Source: Lachnospiraceae bacterium (GTDB lineage Bacteria > Bacillota > Clostridia > Lachnospirales > Lachnospiraceae). Taken from it: 25,597 bases of DNA. A program made the translations under genes and the position numbers. Shown here piece by piece: positions 1 through 7,277 of the stretch. A model generated the notes under the pieces. The model did no database searches. It saw only the letters and a list, made by a program, of their open reading frames with translations, and was not told where the DNA came from. The DNA lies in the NCBI GenBank assembly GCA_014804225.1, contig JAAVAF010000015.1:1-25597 (forward strand). The letters are read 5' to 3'. The first letter of the stretch is position 1; each line of letters begins with the position of its first letter.

Positions 1-74
1 AAATTATGCTCATTTGCGCCCCTGATCTTGATTAATTCTCCTTTGGGCAGCATCTTTAGCTGTTGTCTGTTCAT
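1..74 (-). CDS. uvrA: UvrA, excinuclease ABC ATPase subunit (N-terminal fragment)
   Basis: Only the first 24 codons are in the window; the gene runs off the left edge. The reverse strand from 74 reads MNRQQLKMLPKGELIKIRGA followed by NEHN. The IKIRGANEHN stretch is the start of the first ATPase domain of UvrA, just before the NLKNI segment that precedes Walker A. UvrA is the dimeric damage-sensing ATPase that loads UvrB in nucleotide excision repair. It lies 80 bases downstream of uvrB on the same strand, the usual uvrB-uvrA order in Firmicutes, so the two are probably co-transcribed. A ribosome binding site AAAGGAG is at 88-94, leaving an unusually long 13-base spacer to the ATG. Identity rests on a short peptide, but peptide and context agree. 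Confidence 0.85.
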   Translation of the reverse strand, partial: MNRQQLKMLPKGELIKIRGANEHN

Positions 75-154
75 ATTTCTATTGATACTCCTTTCATCCT
101 CTGCAAATTTTCAATCTAAGCAGCTCCACACGCAGAAGCCTGCTCACAACACTG

Positions 155-2152
155 TCAGCCCAAGCCTTCTGTCAATTCGTTGAGCATTTTTTTCAGATAC
201 ATCATCTTGTCACGCAACTCTACCGCCGCCTCGAAATTCAAATCCGCAGCGGCTTTCTTCATATTCTTCTCTACGGTTGCAATCAGCTTTTTCAGCTCTT
301 TCTCGTCCATAGACTCGGGATCTTTTGCAAACTGTTGTTCTTCCTTTGCAACTGCCTTTGAGATGCTGATCAAATCGCGCACCGCTTTCTTGATCGTCTG
401 CGGTGTAATGCCGTGCTCCTCATTATATTTCTGCTGAATCGCGCGTCGTCTCGCCGTTTCGTCCAGTGTCACCTGCATCGAATCCGTGATGACATCGGCA
501 TACATTACGACATGACCCTCTGCATTTCGTGCCGCACGTCCTACCGTCTGTATCAGTGAAGTCGCAGAACGCAGAAAGCCTTCCTTATCGGCATCCAATA
601 TCGCCACAAGGGAAATCTCGGGAATATCCAATCCCTCTCGCAAGAGATTGATACCGACAAGCACGTCAAACACGTCAAGACGCATATCACGAATTATTTC
701 CGCACGCTCTAGCGTATCAATATCCGAATGCAGGTATTTGACACGGATACCGACCTCGCTCATATACTTTGTCAAATCCTCCGCCATACGCTTTGTGAGT
801 GTTGTCACCAAGACCTTGTTGTGCTTTTCGGTTTCCGCATTGATTCGCGAAATCAAATCATCAATCTGTCCCTCAACAGGACGCACGATAATCTCGGGAT
901 CCAAGAGCCCTGTTGGTCGTATAATCTGCTCCGTCCGCAAAAGCTCATGCTCACTCTCATAAACACTCGGTGTCGCCGACACAAAAAGCATTTGGTCAAT
1001 CTTCTGCTCAAACTCGTCAAACTTTAACGGTCTGTTGTCAAGTGCCGACGGAAGCCTAAAGCCATATTCTACAAGCGTCGTTTTTCTCGAACGGTCGCCC
1101 GCATACATCCCGCGGATCTGTGGGATCGTCATATGTGACTCATCAATGATAATTAGAAAGTCATCTGTAAAAAAGTCCATCAGGCAATACGGCGGATCGC
1201 CCTCATTGGTGCCGCTCAAATGTCTGGAATAATTCTCAATCCCGGAACAAAATCCCGTTTCCCGAAGCATCTCCACATCAAAGTTTGTGCGCTCCGAAAT
1301 GCGCTGCGCCTCTAACAGCTTGTCCTCGCTCTTGAAATAACGCACACGTTCCTTCATCTCTGCTTCAATATTCTCACAAGCAATCTTTATTTTCTCGGGT
1401 GCCACCACATAATGTGACGCCGGAAAAATCGTCACATGCTCTAACGTTGCCGTTACCTTCCCCGTCACAGGGTCAATCTCACAGAGTCGGTCAATTTCAT
1501 CTCCAAAATATTCCACGCGGATCAGACAGTCACCGCCCTGCGCAGGATTGATATCCACCACGTCACCGTGCACGCGAAACCGTCCTCTTTCAAGGTCAAT
1601 ATCGTTCCGATCATACTGCATCTCAATCAGCGCATGGATAACCGCATCCCTGTCCTTCGTCATTCCCGGACGCAGCGAAAGCATCATGCAATGATATTCG
1701 TCCGGACTTCCCAAACCATAGATACAGGATACCGATGCCACCACCACCACGTCACGCCGCTCGGTAAGCGATGCCGTAGCCGAAAGTCTTAATTTGTCAA
1801 TTTCATCATTGACAGCGGAATCCTTTGCAATGTATGTGTCAGACGAAGGGATATACGCCTCCGGCTGATAGTAATCATAATAGGAAACGAAATACTCCAC
1901 CGCATTCTCGGGGAAAAATTCTTTAAACTCACCGTAAAGCTGCCCCGCAAGCGTCTTGTTATGCGCAATCACAAGGGTCGGCTTGTTCAATGCCGCTATA
2001 ATATTTGCCATTGTAAATGTCTTTCCCGAACCTGTAACGCCAAGCAGCGTCTGAAACTGGTTGCCCTCTTTGAAACCGTTCACAAGCGTTTCTATCGCCT
2101 GCGGCTGGTCGCCTGTCGGTTGGTATTCCGAATGTAAAATAAATTTATCCAT
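155..2152 (-). CDS. uvrB: UvrB, excinuclease ABC helicase subunit
   Basis: UvrB receives damaged DNA from UvrA, verifies the lesion by threading a strand behind its beta-hairpin, and recruits UvrC for incision. The 665-residue length is normal. Visible motifs are Walker A GVTGSGKT at residues 38-45, the beta-hairpin region around YYDYYQPEAY (91-100), the DESH box at 337-340, helicase motif VI QTVGRAARN at 535-543, and a C-terminal UVR motif (about 630-662) that contacts UvrC. The ATG at 2152 is chosen because the canonical start of the family follows it and a GTGGAG ribosome binding site lies just upstream. It is followed on the same strand by uvrA. The promoter region (extended -10 and a weak LexA-like site) suggests possible damage control. 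Nothing is broken or missing. Confidence 0.98.
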   Translation of the reverse strand: MDKFILHSEYQPTGDQPQAIETLVNGFKEGNQFQTLLGVTGSGKTFTMANIIAALNKPTLVIAHNKTLAGQLYGEFKEFFPENAVEYFVSYYDYYQPEAYIPSSDTYIAKDSAVNDEIDKLRLSATASLTERRDVVVVASVSCIYGLGSPDEYHCMMLSLRPGMTKDRDAVIHALIEMQYDRNDIDLERGRFRVHGDVVDINPAQGGDCLIRVEYFGDEIDRLCEIDPVTGKVTATLEHVTIFPASHYVVAPEKIKIACENIEAEMKERVRYFKSEDKLLEAQRISERTNFDVEMLRETGFCSGIENYSRHLSGTNEGDPPYCLMDFFTDDFLIIIDESHMTIPQIRGMYAGDRSRKTTLVEYGFRLPSALDNRPLKFDEFEQKIDQMLFVSATPSVYESEHELLRTEQIIRPTGLLDPEIIVRPVEGQIDDLISRINAETEKHNKVLVTTLTKRMAEDLTKYMSEVGIRVKYLHSDIDTLERAEIIRDMRLDVFDVLVGINLLREGLDIPEISLVAILDADKEGFLRSATSLIQTVGRAARNAEGHVVMYADVITDSMQVTLDETARRRAIQQKYNEEHGITPQTIKKAVRDLISISKAVAKEEQQFAKDPESMDEKELKKLIATVEKNMKKAAADLNFEAAVELRDKMMYLKKMLNELTEGLG

Positions 2153-2169
2153 ATTCTGTACTCCACACC

Positions 2170-2196
2170 AAATATATGTTCTTTTTCAGTATACCA
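2170..2196 (-). promoter_or_regulatory. Probable uvrB promoter with degenerate LexA-like site
   Basis: Reading leftwards, 2196-2188 is TGGTATACT, an extended -10 element (TGn followed by TATACT). No good -35 is found 16-18 bases upstream, which is acceptable for an extended -10 promoter. At the expected transcript start, 2170-2181 reads AAATATATGTTC on the plus strand. This matches 10 of 12 positions of the Gram-positive LexA (DinR) box GAACATATGTTC but keeps only one intact half-site. uvrB is a classical LexA target in Firmicutes, so the position is sensible; operator function is inferred and weak. Confidence 0.45.
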
Positions 2197-2200
2197 CAAA

Positions 2201-2238
2201 AATAAAAAAAGTATAGAGGTTTTGTATACTTTTTTATT
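2201..2238. repeat. AT-rich inverted repeat between divergent promoters
   Basis: Arms 2201-2215 and 2225-2238 are complementary apart from one bulged A, with a 9-base centre (2216-2224). Each arm is a run of A or T ending in GTATA/TATAC. It lies upstream of both the leftward uvrB promoter and the rightward promoter at 2280. As RNA it would be a weak A-U hairpin followed by few Us, so it is not a convincing terminator. It could be a protein-binding or cruciform-forming site; no function can be assigned. Confidence 0.6.
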
Positions 2239-2279
2239 TCTGCAATTTGCAGTTGATCATTTGGATCGTGTTTCTCATC

Positions 2280-2308
2280 TTGACATAGCATATCGATTAA
2301 TATATACT
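2280..2308 (+). promoter_or_regulatory. Near-consensus sigma-A promoter for the DUF4234/radical SAM genes
   Basis: TTGACA at 2280-2285, a 17-base spacer, and TATACT at 2303-2308 form a nearly perfect vegetative promoter. The transcript would start near 2315 and carry a leader of about 165 bases before the DUF4234 start at 2481. That leader contains three consecutive palindromes. Confidence 0.75.
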
Positions 2309-2348
2309 ACGTTAAAATATCTATAAAAATTTTATACAAAGGAGATAG

Positions 2349-2435
2349 TGTGAAAAATAAATTTTTCACAAACGAACTTGTTCGTTTTGCAAATATTGTG
2401 CTTACGCCTGCATACATCAAAAAGCTTACGCTTTT
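2349..2435 (+). repeat. Three consecutive short palindromes in the leader of the DUF4234 gene
   Basis: Three unrelated perfect hairpins stand in a row: 2349-2370 (10-bp stem, 2-base centre), 2370-2387 (AAACGAAC/GTTCGTTT, 2-base centre) and 2420-2435 (AAAAGC/GCTTTT around TTAC). All lie inside the predicted 5' leader and none has a U-tract, so they are not ordinary terminators. Similar clusters of unrelated palindromes occur at 7255-7277 and 8928-9133 in this window. Confidence 0.7.
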
Positions 2436-2484
2436 CGCTGTCAAGAATTCGCAGACTTTGGCAAGAATGGAGGATTTTTTATGA
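2350..2484 (+). CDS. Possible 44-residue leader peptide overlapping the DUF4234 start
   Basis: A GTG at 2350 preceded by AAAGGAG (2338-2344, spacer 5) opens a 44-codon frame. It ends with TGA at 2482-2484, overlapping the next gene's ATG as ATGA. The peptide starts VKNKFFTNELVRFANIV; it has no motif or clear membrane segment that I recognise. The good ribosome binding site and the ATGA overlap favour translation. Against it, most of the frame is built from palindromes, which can create chance frames on both strands. It may be a leader peptide coupled to the DUF4234 gene or only part of a dispersed repeat. Confidence 0.25.
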   Translation: MKNKFFTNELVRFANIVLTPAYIKKLTLFAVKNSQTLARMEDFL

Positions 2485-2831
2485 TTCAAAAAAGAAACAT
2501 TGCAATATGTATTATTTTATCCATTGTTACGTTTAGTATTTATCAAATTTATTGGTTTATTTGCCTGACAAATGATGCAAATACTGCAGCAAACACGGAT
2601 GACACCTCTGGTGGGACTGCTTTTTTACTGACACTTGTTACTTGCAGTATTTACGGTTTTTACTGGACTTACAAGCAAGGTGAAAAAATTGACATTGCAA
2701 GACAGAAACATGGAATGCCCGCGGGTAACAATGGAACACTTTATTTAATTCTTTACGCGTTTGGTCTCGGTATTGTAGCACAAGCCTTGATGCAGAATGA
2801 ATTAAACGCACTTGCCGATATGAACAACTAA
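2481..2831 (+). CDS. DUF4234 family small membrane protein
   Basis: The 116-residue protein matches the DUF4234 pattern: a charged N-terminus, then a hydrophobic segment with IVTFSIYQIYWF (about residues 8-28), a second repeat-like segment with LVTCSIYGFYWTYKQGEKI (about 47-70), and a third hydrophobic stretch near the C-terminus (about 86-105). The duplicated T-x-SIY-x-x-YW signature is typical of the family, whose function is unknown; integral membrane location is inferred. The start at 2481 is supported by GGAGG at 2470-2474. It is transcribed from the strong promoter at 2280, and the radical SAM gene follows after 17 bases, so the two probably form an operon. Confidence 0.85.
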   Translation: MIQKRNIAICIILSIVTFSIYQIYWFICLTNDANTAANTDDTSGGTAFLLTLVTCSIYGFYWTYKQGEKIDIARQKHGMPAGNNGTLYLILYAFGLGIVAQALMQNELNALADMNN

Positions 2832-2848
2832 TAAACAGGAGCCTTCCA

Positions 2849-4618
2849 ATGAATCAAAAAGTCTTATTAGTTGGAATAAACGCTAAATATATTCACTCCA
2901 ATCCCGCCATTTACAGTCTGAAAGCATACGCGGACAAATATTACCCCAACCGCCCAAACGGCTGCACCGTTGAGATTGCTGAGTATACCATTAACCAACC
3001 GACAAACACAATCCTTGCTGAATTATATCGACAAAAGCCACAGGTTGCAGCATTTTCCTGCTACATATGGAACCAAAATGAAATACGGGATTTACTGGCA
3101 GAACTTCCGAAAATACTGCCCGACACAAACCTCTGGCTTGGCGGACCCGAGGTTTCTTTTCATGCCGGGCAGCTAATGCAGGAGTTTCCTCAGCTTACCG
3201 GTATCATGATCGGCGAAGGTGAAGATACCTTTTTGGAACTTTTAAAGCACTATTGGGAACAACGCCTGCCTCTGTCCGACATCAAAGGGATTGTCTGTAA
3301 AGACGGCTTTACCGGAGAACGTACGCTTGTTGACATTAACCGGCTTCCCTTTATCTATAACAGCGAGTTTTATGACACAAGTGTCATATTTAGTAATCGT
3401 ATCTTATATTACGAATCCCAACGCGGATGTCCTTTTCGTTGTGCCTACTGTCTCTCTTCCATTGACAAATCCGTACGGCTGCGCGATATCGACCTCGTAA
3501 AATCGGAGCTGCAATATTTTCTTGACAATCGTGTTCCTCAGGTAAAATTGATCGACCGTACCTTTAACTGCAACGCGGAACATGCCCTTTCCATATGGCG
3601 ATACCTCAAAGAAAATGACAATGGCGTAACGAATTTTCATTTTGAAATTGCCGCCGATTTATTAAATGATGCGCAGCTAGACGTGATGCGCGACATGCGC
3701 CCCGGTCTGATTCAGCTTGAAATCGGTGTACAATCTACCAACAAAATCACACTCGATGCAATTAACCGATCTATGGATATTGACAGACTCAAGAAAACTG
3801 TTGCAGCTATCCGTAGTTTTCATAATATTCATCAACATCTTGATTTGATTGCGGGGCTTCCCTATGAAGATTATAACAGCTTTGCCAATTCCTTTAATGA
3901 TGTATATGCAATGGCTCCCAATCAGCTACAGCTTGGGTTCTTAAAGGTATTAAAGGGTTCTCCAATGGAGCAGCACGCTGCCGAATACGGAATTGTATAC
4001 AATAGCCAGCCGCCCTATGAGGTTTTGTACACAAAATGGCTGACTTTCGGTGATATTCTAAAGCTCAAAGGGATTGAGGAAATGGTTGAGCTTTACTATA
4101 ATTCCAATCAGTTTACGCATATCCTTCCTGTACTGTTACAGGAATTCTCCACACCGTTTCAAATGTACGAGGCACTTGCCGACTATTACCGCGCAAACGG
4201 GTATTGTATCAGCACGCCGTCAAGAACTTATCGGTATCAGGTGCTTTTGGATTTCGCATGCTCTGTTGCCTCCGACAAACGAGAACTTTTTATTGAATTG
4301 CTTACCTTTGATTTGTATTTACGTGAAAATTTAAAAAGCAGACCAGACTTTTCTCCCGAAAATGCAATTGACAAGGAAAAGCTGCGCTCGTTTTTTGAGC
4401 GCGAAGCACAAAATCCGCAGTATTTGAAGCATTACGAAGGCTGCAAATCCGTACAGCTTCTGAGAATGACACATATAGAAAGGTTTTCATACCCTGTATG
4501 GCATGAAAACCCTCTTGATTGTACAGTCAGGCAAGAAGCCTCTGTCTATCTTTTATTTGATTACAAAAACCGGAATGCTTTGACACATGATGCTGCTTTT
4601 TATGAGATTACGCTTTAA
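2849..4618 (+). CDS. B12-binding-type radical SAM protein (DUF4080 type)
   Basis: The N-terminus (MNQKVLLVGINAKYIHSNPA) and the LWLGGPEVSFHA region are typical of the Rossmann-like cobalamin-binding domain fused to radical SAM enzymes. The radical SAM core follows, with the [4Fe-4S] motif CPFRCAYC (Cys194, Cys198, Cys201). The C-terminal 200 residues fit the DUF4080 extension. Members split S-adenosylmethionine to make a 5'-deoxyadenosyl radical; the substrate of this subfamily is unknown and some members lack a true cobalamin site. The length of 589 residues is usual. AGGAG lies 7 bases before the ATG. The stop codon TAA at 4616-4618 overlaps the stop of the convergent protease gene on the other strand, leaving no room for a separate terminator. 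Confidence 0.9.
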   Translation: MNQKVLLVGINAKYIHSNPAIYSLKAYADKYYPNRPNGCTVEIAEYTINQPTNTILAELYRQKPQVAAFSCYIWNQNEIRDLLAELPKILPDTNLWLGGPEVSFHAGQLMQEFPQLTGIMIGEGEDTFLELLKHYWEQRLPLSDIKGIVCKDGFTGERTLVDINRLPFIYNSEFYDTSVIFSNRILYYESQRGCPFRCAYCLSSIDKSVRLRDIDLVKSELQYFLDNRVPQVKLIDRTFNCNAEHALSIWRYLKENDNGVTNFHFEIAADLLNDAQLDVMRDMRPGLIQLEIGVQSTNKITLDAINRSMDIDRLKKTVAAIRSFHNIHQHLDLIAGLPYEDYNSFANSFNDVYAMAPNQLQLGFLKVLKGSPMEQHAAEYGIVYNSQPPYEVLYTKWLTFGDILKLKGIEEMVELYYNSNQFTHILPVLLQEFSTPFQMYEALADYYRANGYCISTPSRTYRYQVLLDFACSVASDKRELFIELLTFDLYLRENLKSRPDFSPENAIDKEKLRSFFEREAQNPQYLKHYEGCKSVQLLRMTHIERFSYPVWHENPLDCTVRQEASVYLLFDYKNRNALTHDAAFYEITL

Positions 4619-5943
4619 TTCATCATTTCTCCCAACACCTGTTTTGCCGTCTCAAGTTGGTTATCGACGCCGTTTTTATACTGCTCGGCATCAAACGCCA
4701 CCTCCACGTCGGGATCAATGCCAATCTGGTGAATATTGTTCCCATTCGGCGTATAATATGTGCTAACCGTTATCTTCATTGCCGAACCGTCGGAAAGGTT
4801 TATCACTTTCTGTACAATTCCCTTTCCATAGGTTGTTGTTCCGACCAACTTTCCAATCCCATAATCCTTAACAGCGCCTGCAAGAATCTCCGATGCACTC
4901 GCGCTGTATCCGTTTGTAAGCACCACAAGCGGCACATCGATTTCGTTCTGACCGTTACAGGTATACTCCTCACGCTTCCCGTACTTATCCTCCGTATACA
5001 CGATAAGTCCTTTTGGAAGCAGCATTCTTGCAATCTCACATACTGTGGACAGATTTCCGCCGGGATTGCTTCTAAGGTCGATAATCAGTCCCTGCATTCC
5101 CTCCTGTCTCGCCTGTTCCAACGCCTCCTCAAACTGTTTTGACGTCACCAGATCGAATTCGGTAATCTGGATATATGCCATTTTGTTATCATACATTTCA
5201 TATTCGACGGTAGGGCTCTCGATCTGTCTGCGCTGCACGTCAATGTCAATCGGGTCTTCCTCACCACTTCGCAGCACCGTAACAGTAACATACGTGCCCT
5301 CTTCACCCTTTATCTTGCTGACCACATAAGAGCTGTCCTTATTATACATACTCTCACCGTCAATCTCATAGATATGATCGCCTTGCATAAGATTGCTTTC
5401 TTCGGCGGGCGTGTTTTTAATAATTCCACTAACCATCACATAGCCAGTTTCTGTATCTTGCGTAATATACGCACCGATTCCGTAATAAATGCCTTGCGTC
5501 TGCTCCTGCAGTGCGATAAGCTCCTCTGATGTATAATATACACTGTACGGATCATCAAGCGAATCTAACATTCCTCTGTACGCGCCATTTTGCAGCGTTT
5601 CACTGTCGACATTCTGCCAGAAAAGCTCCTGTATCGTTTCCTCTAAAATGCCAAGCTTTTTTACGACTGCCTCATCTGTAATGCTCTCGCCTACAACCCC
5701 ATTCTCCGATTCGATCCGTTCCATTCCCCGCTGTATGCCTTTGCCAAACTGAACGACCGCGAAAGCAAACAAGAACACACACATCGTCACTGCCATTCCT
5801 GTGGCAAGCCCCGCCACAAATGATTTCGTACTCTTTTCTTGGTTCCCACCACCCTGATTGTACGGATATTGGTTCATTCCGTTGTTATATTGGTTCATTC
5901 CGTTGTTATATTGATTCATTCCGCCATTATATTGATTTTGCAT
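4615..5943 (-). CDS. S41 family C-terminal processing peptidase (CtpA/CtpB-like)
   Basis: A membrane-anchored, outward-facing serine protease of 442 residues. In order: a cytoplasmic N-terminus of NQYNNGM repeats (residues 1-35), one transmembrane helix (about 41-66), a PDZ domain (about 150-230), and the S41 catalytic domain. The Ser/Lys dyad is Ser349 in SASASE and Lys374 in TYGKG, 25 residues apart as in CtpB and Tsp. Substrate-binding signatures LRSNPGG and GIDPDV are intact. The gene is 26 bases downstream of the M23 protein gene and on the same strand, the last of the ftsE-ftsX-M23-ctp cluster. It may process envelope or cell-division proteins; in Bacillus, CtpB acts in sporulation signalling. 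Its exact substrate cannot be told. The Asn/Gln/Tyr repeats at the N-terminus are unusual for the family. Confidence 0.93.
   Translation of the reverse strand: MQNQYNGGMNQYNNGMNQYNNGMNQYPYNQGGGNQEKSTKSFVAGLATGMAVTMCVFLFAFAVVQFGKGIQRGMERIESENGVVGESITDEAVVKKLGILEETIQELFWQNVDSETLQNGAYRGMLDSLDDPYSVYYTSEELIALQEQTQGIYYGIGAYITQDTETGYVMVSGIIKNTPAEESNLMQGDHIYEIDGESMYNKDSSYVVSKIKGEEGTYVTVTVLRSGEEDPIDIDVQRRQIESPTVEYEMYDNKMAYIQITEFDLVTSKQFEEALEQARQEGMQGLIIDLRSNPGGNLSTVCEIARMLLPKGLIVYTEDKYGKREEYTCNGQNEIDVPLVVLTNGYSASASEILAGAVKDYGIGKLVGTTTYGKGIVQKVINLSDGSAMKITVSTYYTPNGNNIHQIGIDPDVEVAFDAEQYKNGVDNQLETAKQVLGEMMN
5871..5933. repeat. 21-bp tandem repeat (3 copies) in the protease N-terminus
   Basis: Copies at 5871-5891 and 5892-5912 are identical and the copy at 5913-5933 differs at a few positions. 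On the minus strand each encodes a seven-residue MNQYNNG-type unit. The identical copies suggest recent slippage and possible length variation between strains. Confidence 0.9.
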
Positions 5944-5969
5944 GATGATACCTTTCTATCATTCTTCCA

Positions 5970-7226
5970 TTATTTTAGATATCCCCAAGGGTTTACATAA
6001 TTTCCGTTCAATCTTACACTGAAATGTAAATGATTTCCCGTAGATCGTCCTGTCGTTCCGACAGCCGCAATTTTTTGCCCCTTTACGACCTCCGTTCCTT
6101 TTGATACGTAGAGCGCTGAGGCGTGCATATATATCGTAAACAGATTATCCCCGTGGTCAATCATAATGTAATTGCCCATCGACGAATTGTATGTTGCCGC
6201 CACCACCGTACCGTCGTATGCGGCAAGGATTGGCGAGCCGCCCGGCGACGCCATATCCACACCGTTGTGAAACTTTTTCACGCCAAGTACCGGGTGTATC
6301 TCTCTTTCTCCGTAGTCATCGGAAATTCTTGTGTAAGAAGGCGCCGGCCACGCAAACATACCACCGTCATATTTCCGTTTCGGATTTGACGCCTCCTCAA
6401 GCGCCGCCTGCTCCACTTTTACGGCATCTTCAAGCGCCTTAATTTCTGCGTTTCTCGCCGCAATCTCCGCCTCATATTCCCTGATAACCGCTTCCTTACT
6501 GTTGATGTCCGCCTCATATGCTTGGATTTCTGTCTGCTTTTCTGAAATCAGCGTTTCAAGCGACTCCTGCTCTTTTTCTACATTGGCTTTTGCTTCCTCT
6601 AAAAGCTCCTGCTCCTCCTCAAGCTGTGTTTTGCACACCTCTACATACTCTCTTGTGGTTTTAAAATTCTCGAGAATATTTCTGTCAGACTCCGTGAGCT
6701 TCTCCACGTAATCCGCACGGTTGAGCATATCACCAAAAGACGACGCACTGAAAATCGCCTCCAGATAAAAGCTGTTTCCGCGCTCATACATATTCTTGAT
6801 TCGCGCCTTCATCGCCTCATACTGCGACGCCTCCTTAGCAAGCGCCTCATCAAGCTCCGCCTTTGTTTGAACGATTTGCTCCTCCTTTTGGGTAATCATA
6901 TCAGACAGCTCCGTAATTCTTGTCTGCGCAGCCGTAAGCTCCGTATCAAGCTGGCTCACATAAGAGGCAAGATTACTCTTTGACTGCTCCAAGCTGTTTA
7001 TCACCTGTTTTACATCCGTAAGACCGCCTTCAAGCTGCTTTCTCTGACTTTGTGTTTCCTCGATCTCTTTCTGCTTTTTGGCGATGCTCTGCTTTAAATC
7101 CGAAACCTCATCTGCCTGACTCATCAAAGGACAAACATTTGCAAAACAGGCAGTCATCATGATTGTGACTGCCAATAAAAATGCTGTCCTCTTGAAACTC
7201 CTTTTATCAGTATGCCCAAGCCGCAT
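5970..7226 (-). CDS. Murein hydrolase activator/M23 peptidase with coiled coil (EnvC/PcsB-like)
   Basis: A secreted cell-wall protein of 418 residues. A signal peptide covers about residues 1-38 (positively charged start, hydrophobic core, MSQADE near the cleavage site). A long coiled coil rich in Glu, Gln and Lys fills about 39-280. A LytM/M23 domain occupies about 295-418. The zinc motif is complete: His320 and Asp324 in HNGVD, and His399/His401 in HLHF, with His368 in YMHAS. It may therefore be an active endopeptidase, unlike degenerate EnvC. Such proteins bind the extracellular loop of FtsX through the coiled coil and cleave septal peptidoglycan when FtsE hydrolyses ATP. Location directly downstream of ftsX supports this. 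The ribosome binding site is modest (AAGGCAAGG), and a strong palindrome sits just upstream. Confidence 0.93.
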   Translation of the reverse strand: MRLGHTDKRSFKRTAFLLAVTIMMTACFANVCPLMSQADEVSDLKQSIAKKQKEIEETQSQRKQLEGGLTDVKQVINSLEQSKSNLASYVSQLDTELTAAQTRITELSDMITQKEEQIVQTKAELDEALAKEASQYEAMKARIKNMYERGNSFYLEAIFSASSFGDMLNRADYVEKLTESDRNILENFKTTREYVEVCKTQLEEEQELLEEAKANVEKEQESLETLISEKQTEIQAYEADINSKEAVIREYEAEIAARNAEIKALEDAVKVEQAALEEASNPKRKYDGGMFAWPAPSYTRISDDYGEREIHPVLGVKKFHNGVDMASPGGSPILAAYDGTVVAATYNSSMGNYIMIDHGDNLFTIYMHASALYVSKGTEVVKGQKIAAVGTTGRSTGNHLHFSVRLNGNYVNPWGYLK

Positions 7227-7254
7227 AAAACCTTGCCTTTCCGTATTTCTAAGG

Positions 7255-7277
7255 CGAACATCGTCAGACGATGTTCG
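7255..7277 (-). repeat. Perfect 11-bp palindrome between ftsX and the M23 gene
   Basis: Arms CGAACATCGTC (7255-7265) and GACGATGTTCG (7267-7277) flank a single base. The palindrome starts immediately after the ftsX stop codon. There is no U-tract, so it looks like an intercistronic hairpin that could protect or segment the mRNA rather than a terminator. Confidence 0.75.

Noticed and set aside
2201..2238. Intrinsic terminator
   Set aside because: The stem is almost all A-U, and it lies upstream of both divergent promoters rather than after a gene.
2371..2386. LexA (Cheo) box from the CGAAC/GTTCG palindrome
   Set aside because: The half-sites are two bases apart instead of four, and it is not near the uvrB start; it belongs to the palindrome series.
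2307..2489. 60-residue leftward frame in the DUF4234 leader
   Set aside because: It has no ribosome binding site and is explained by the palindromes, which read open on both strands.
4657..5142. 161-residue rightward frame opposite the S41 protease
   Set aside because: It is antisense to conserved catalytic sequence and has no ribosome binding site.
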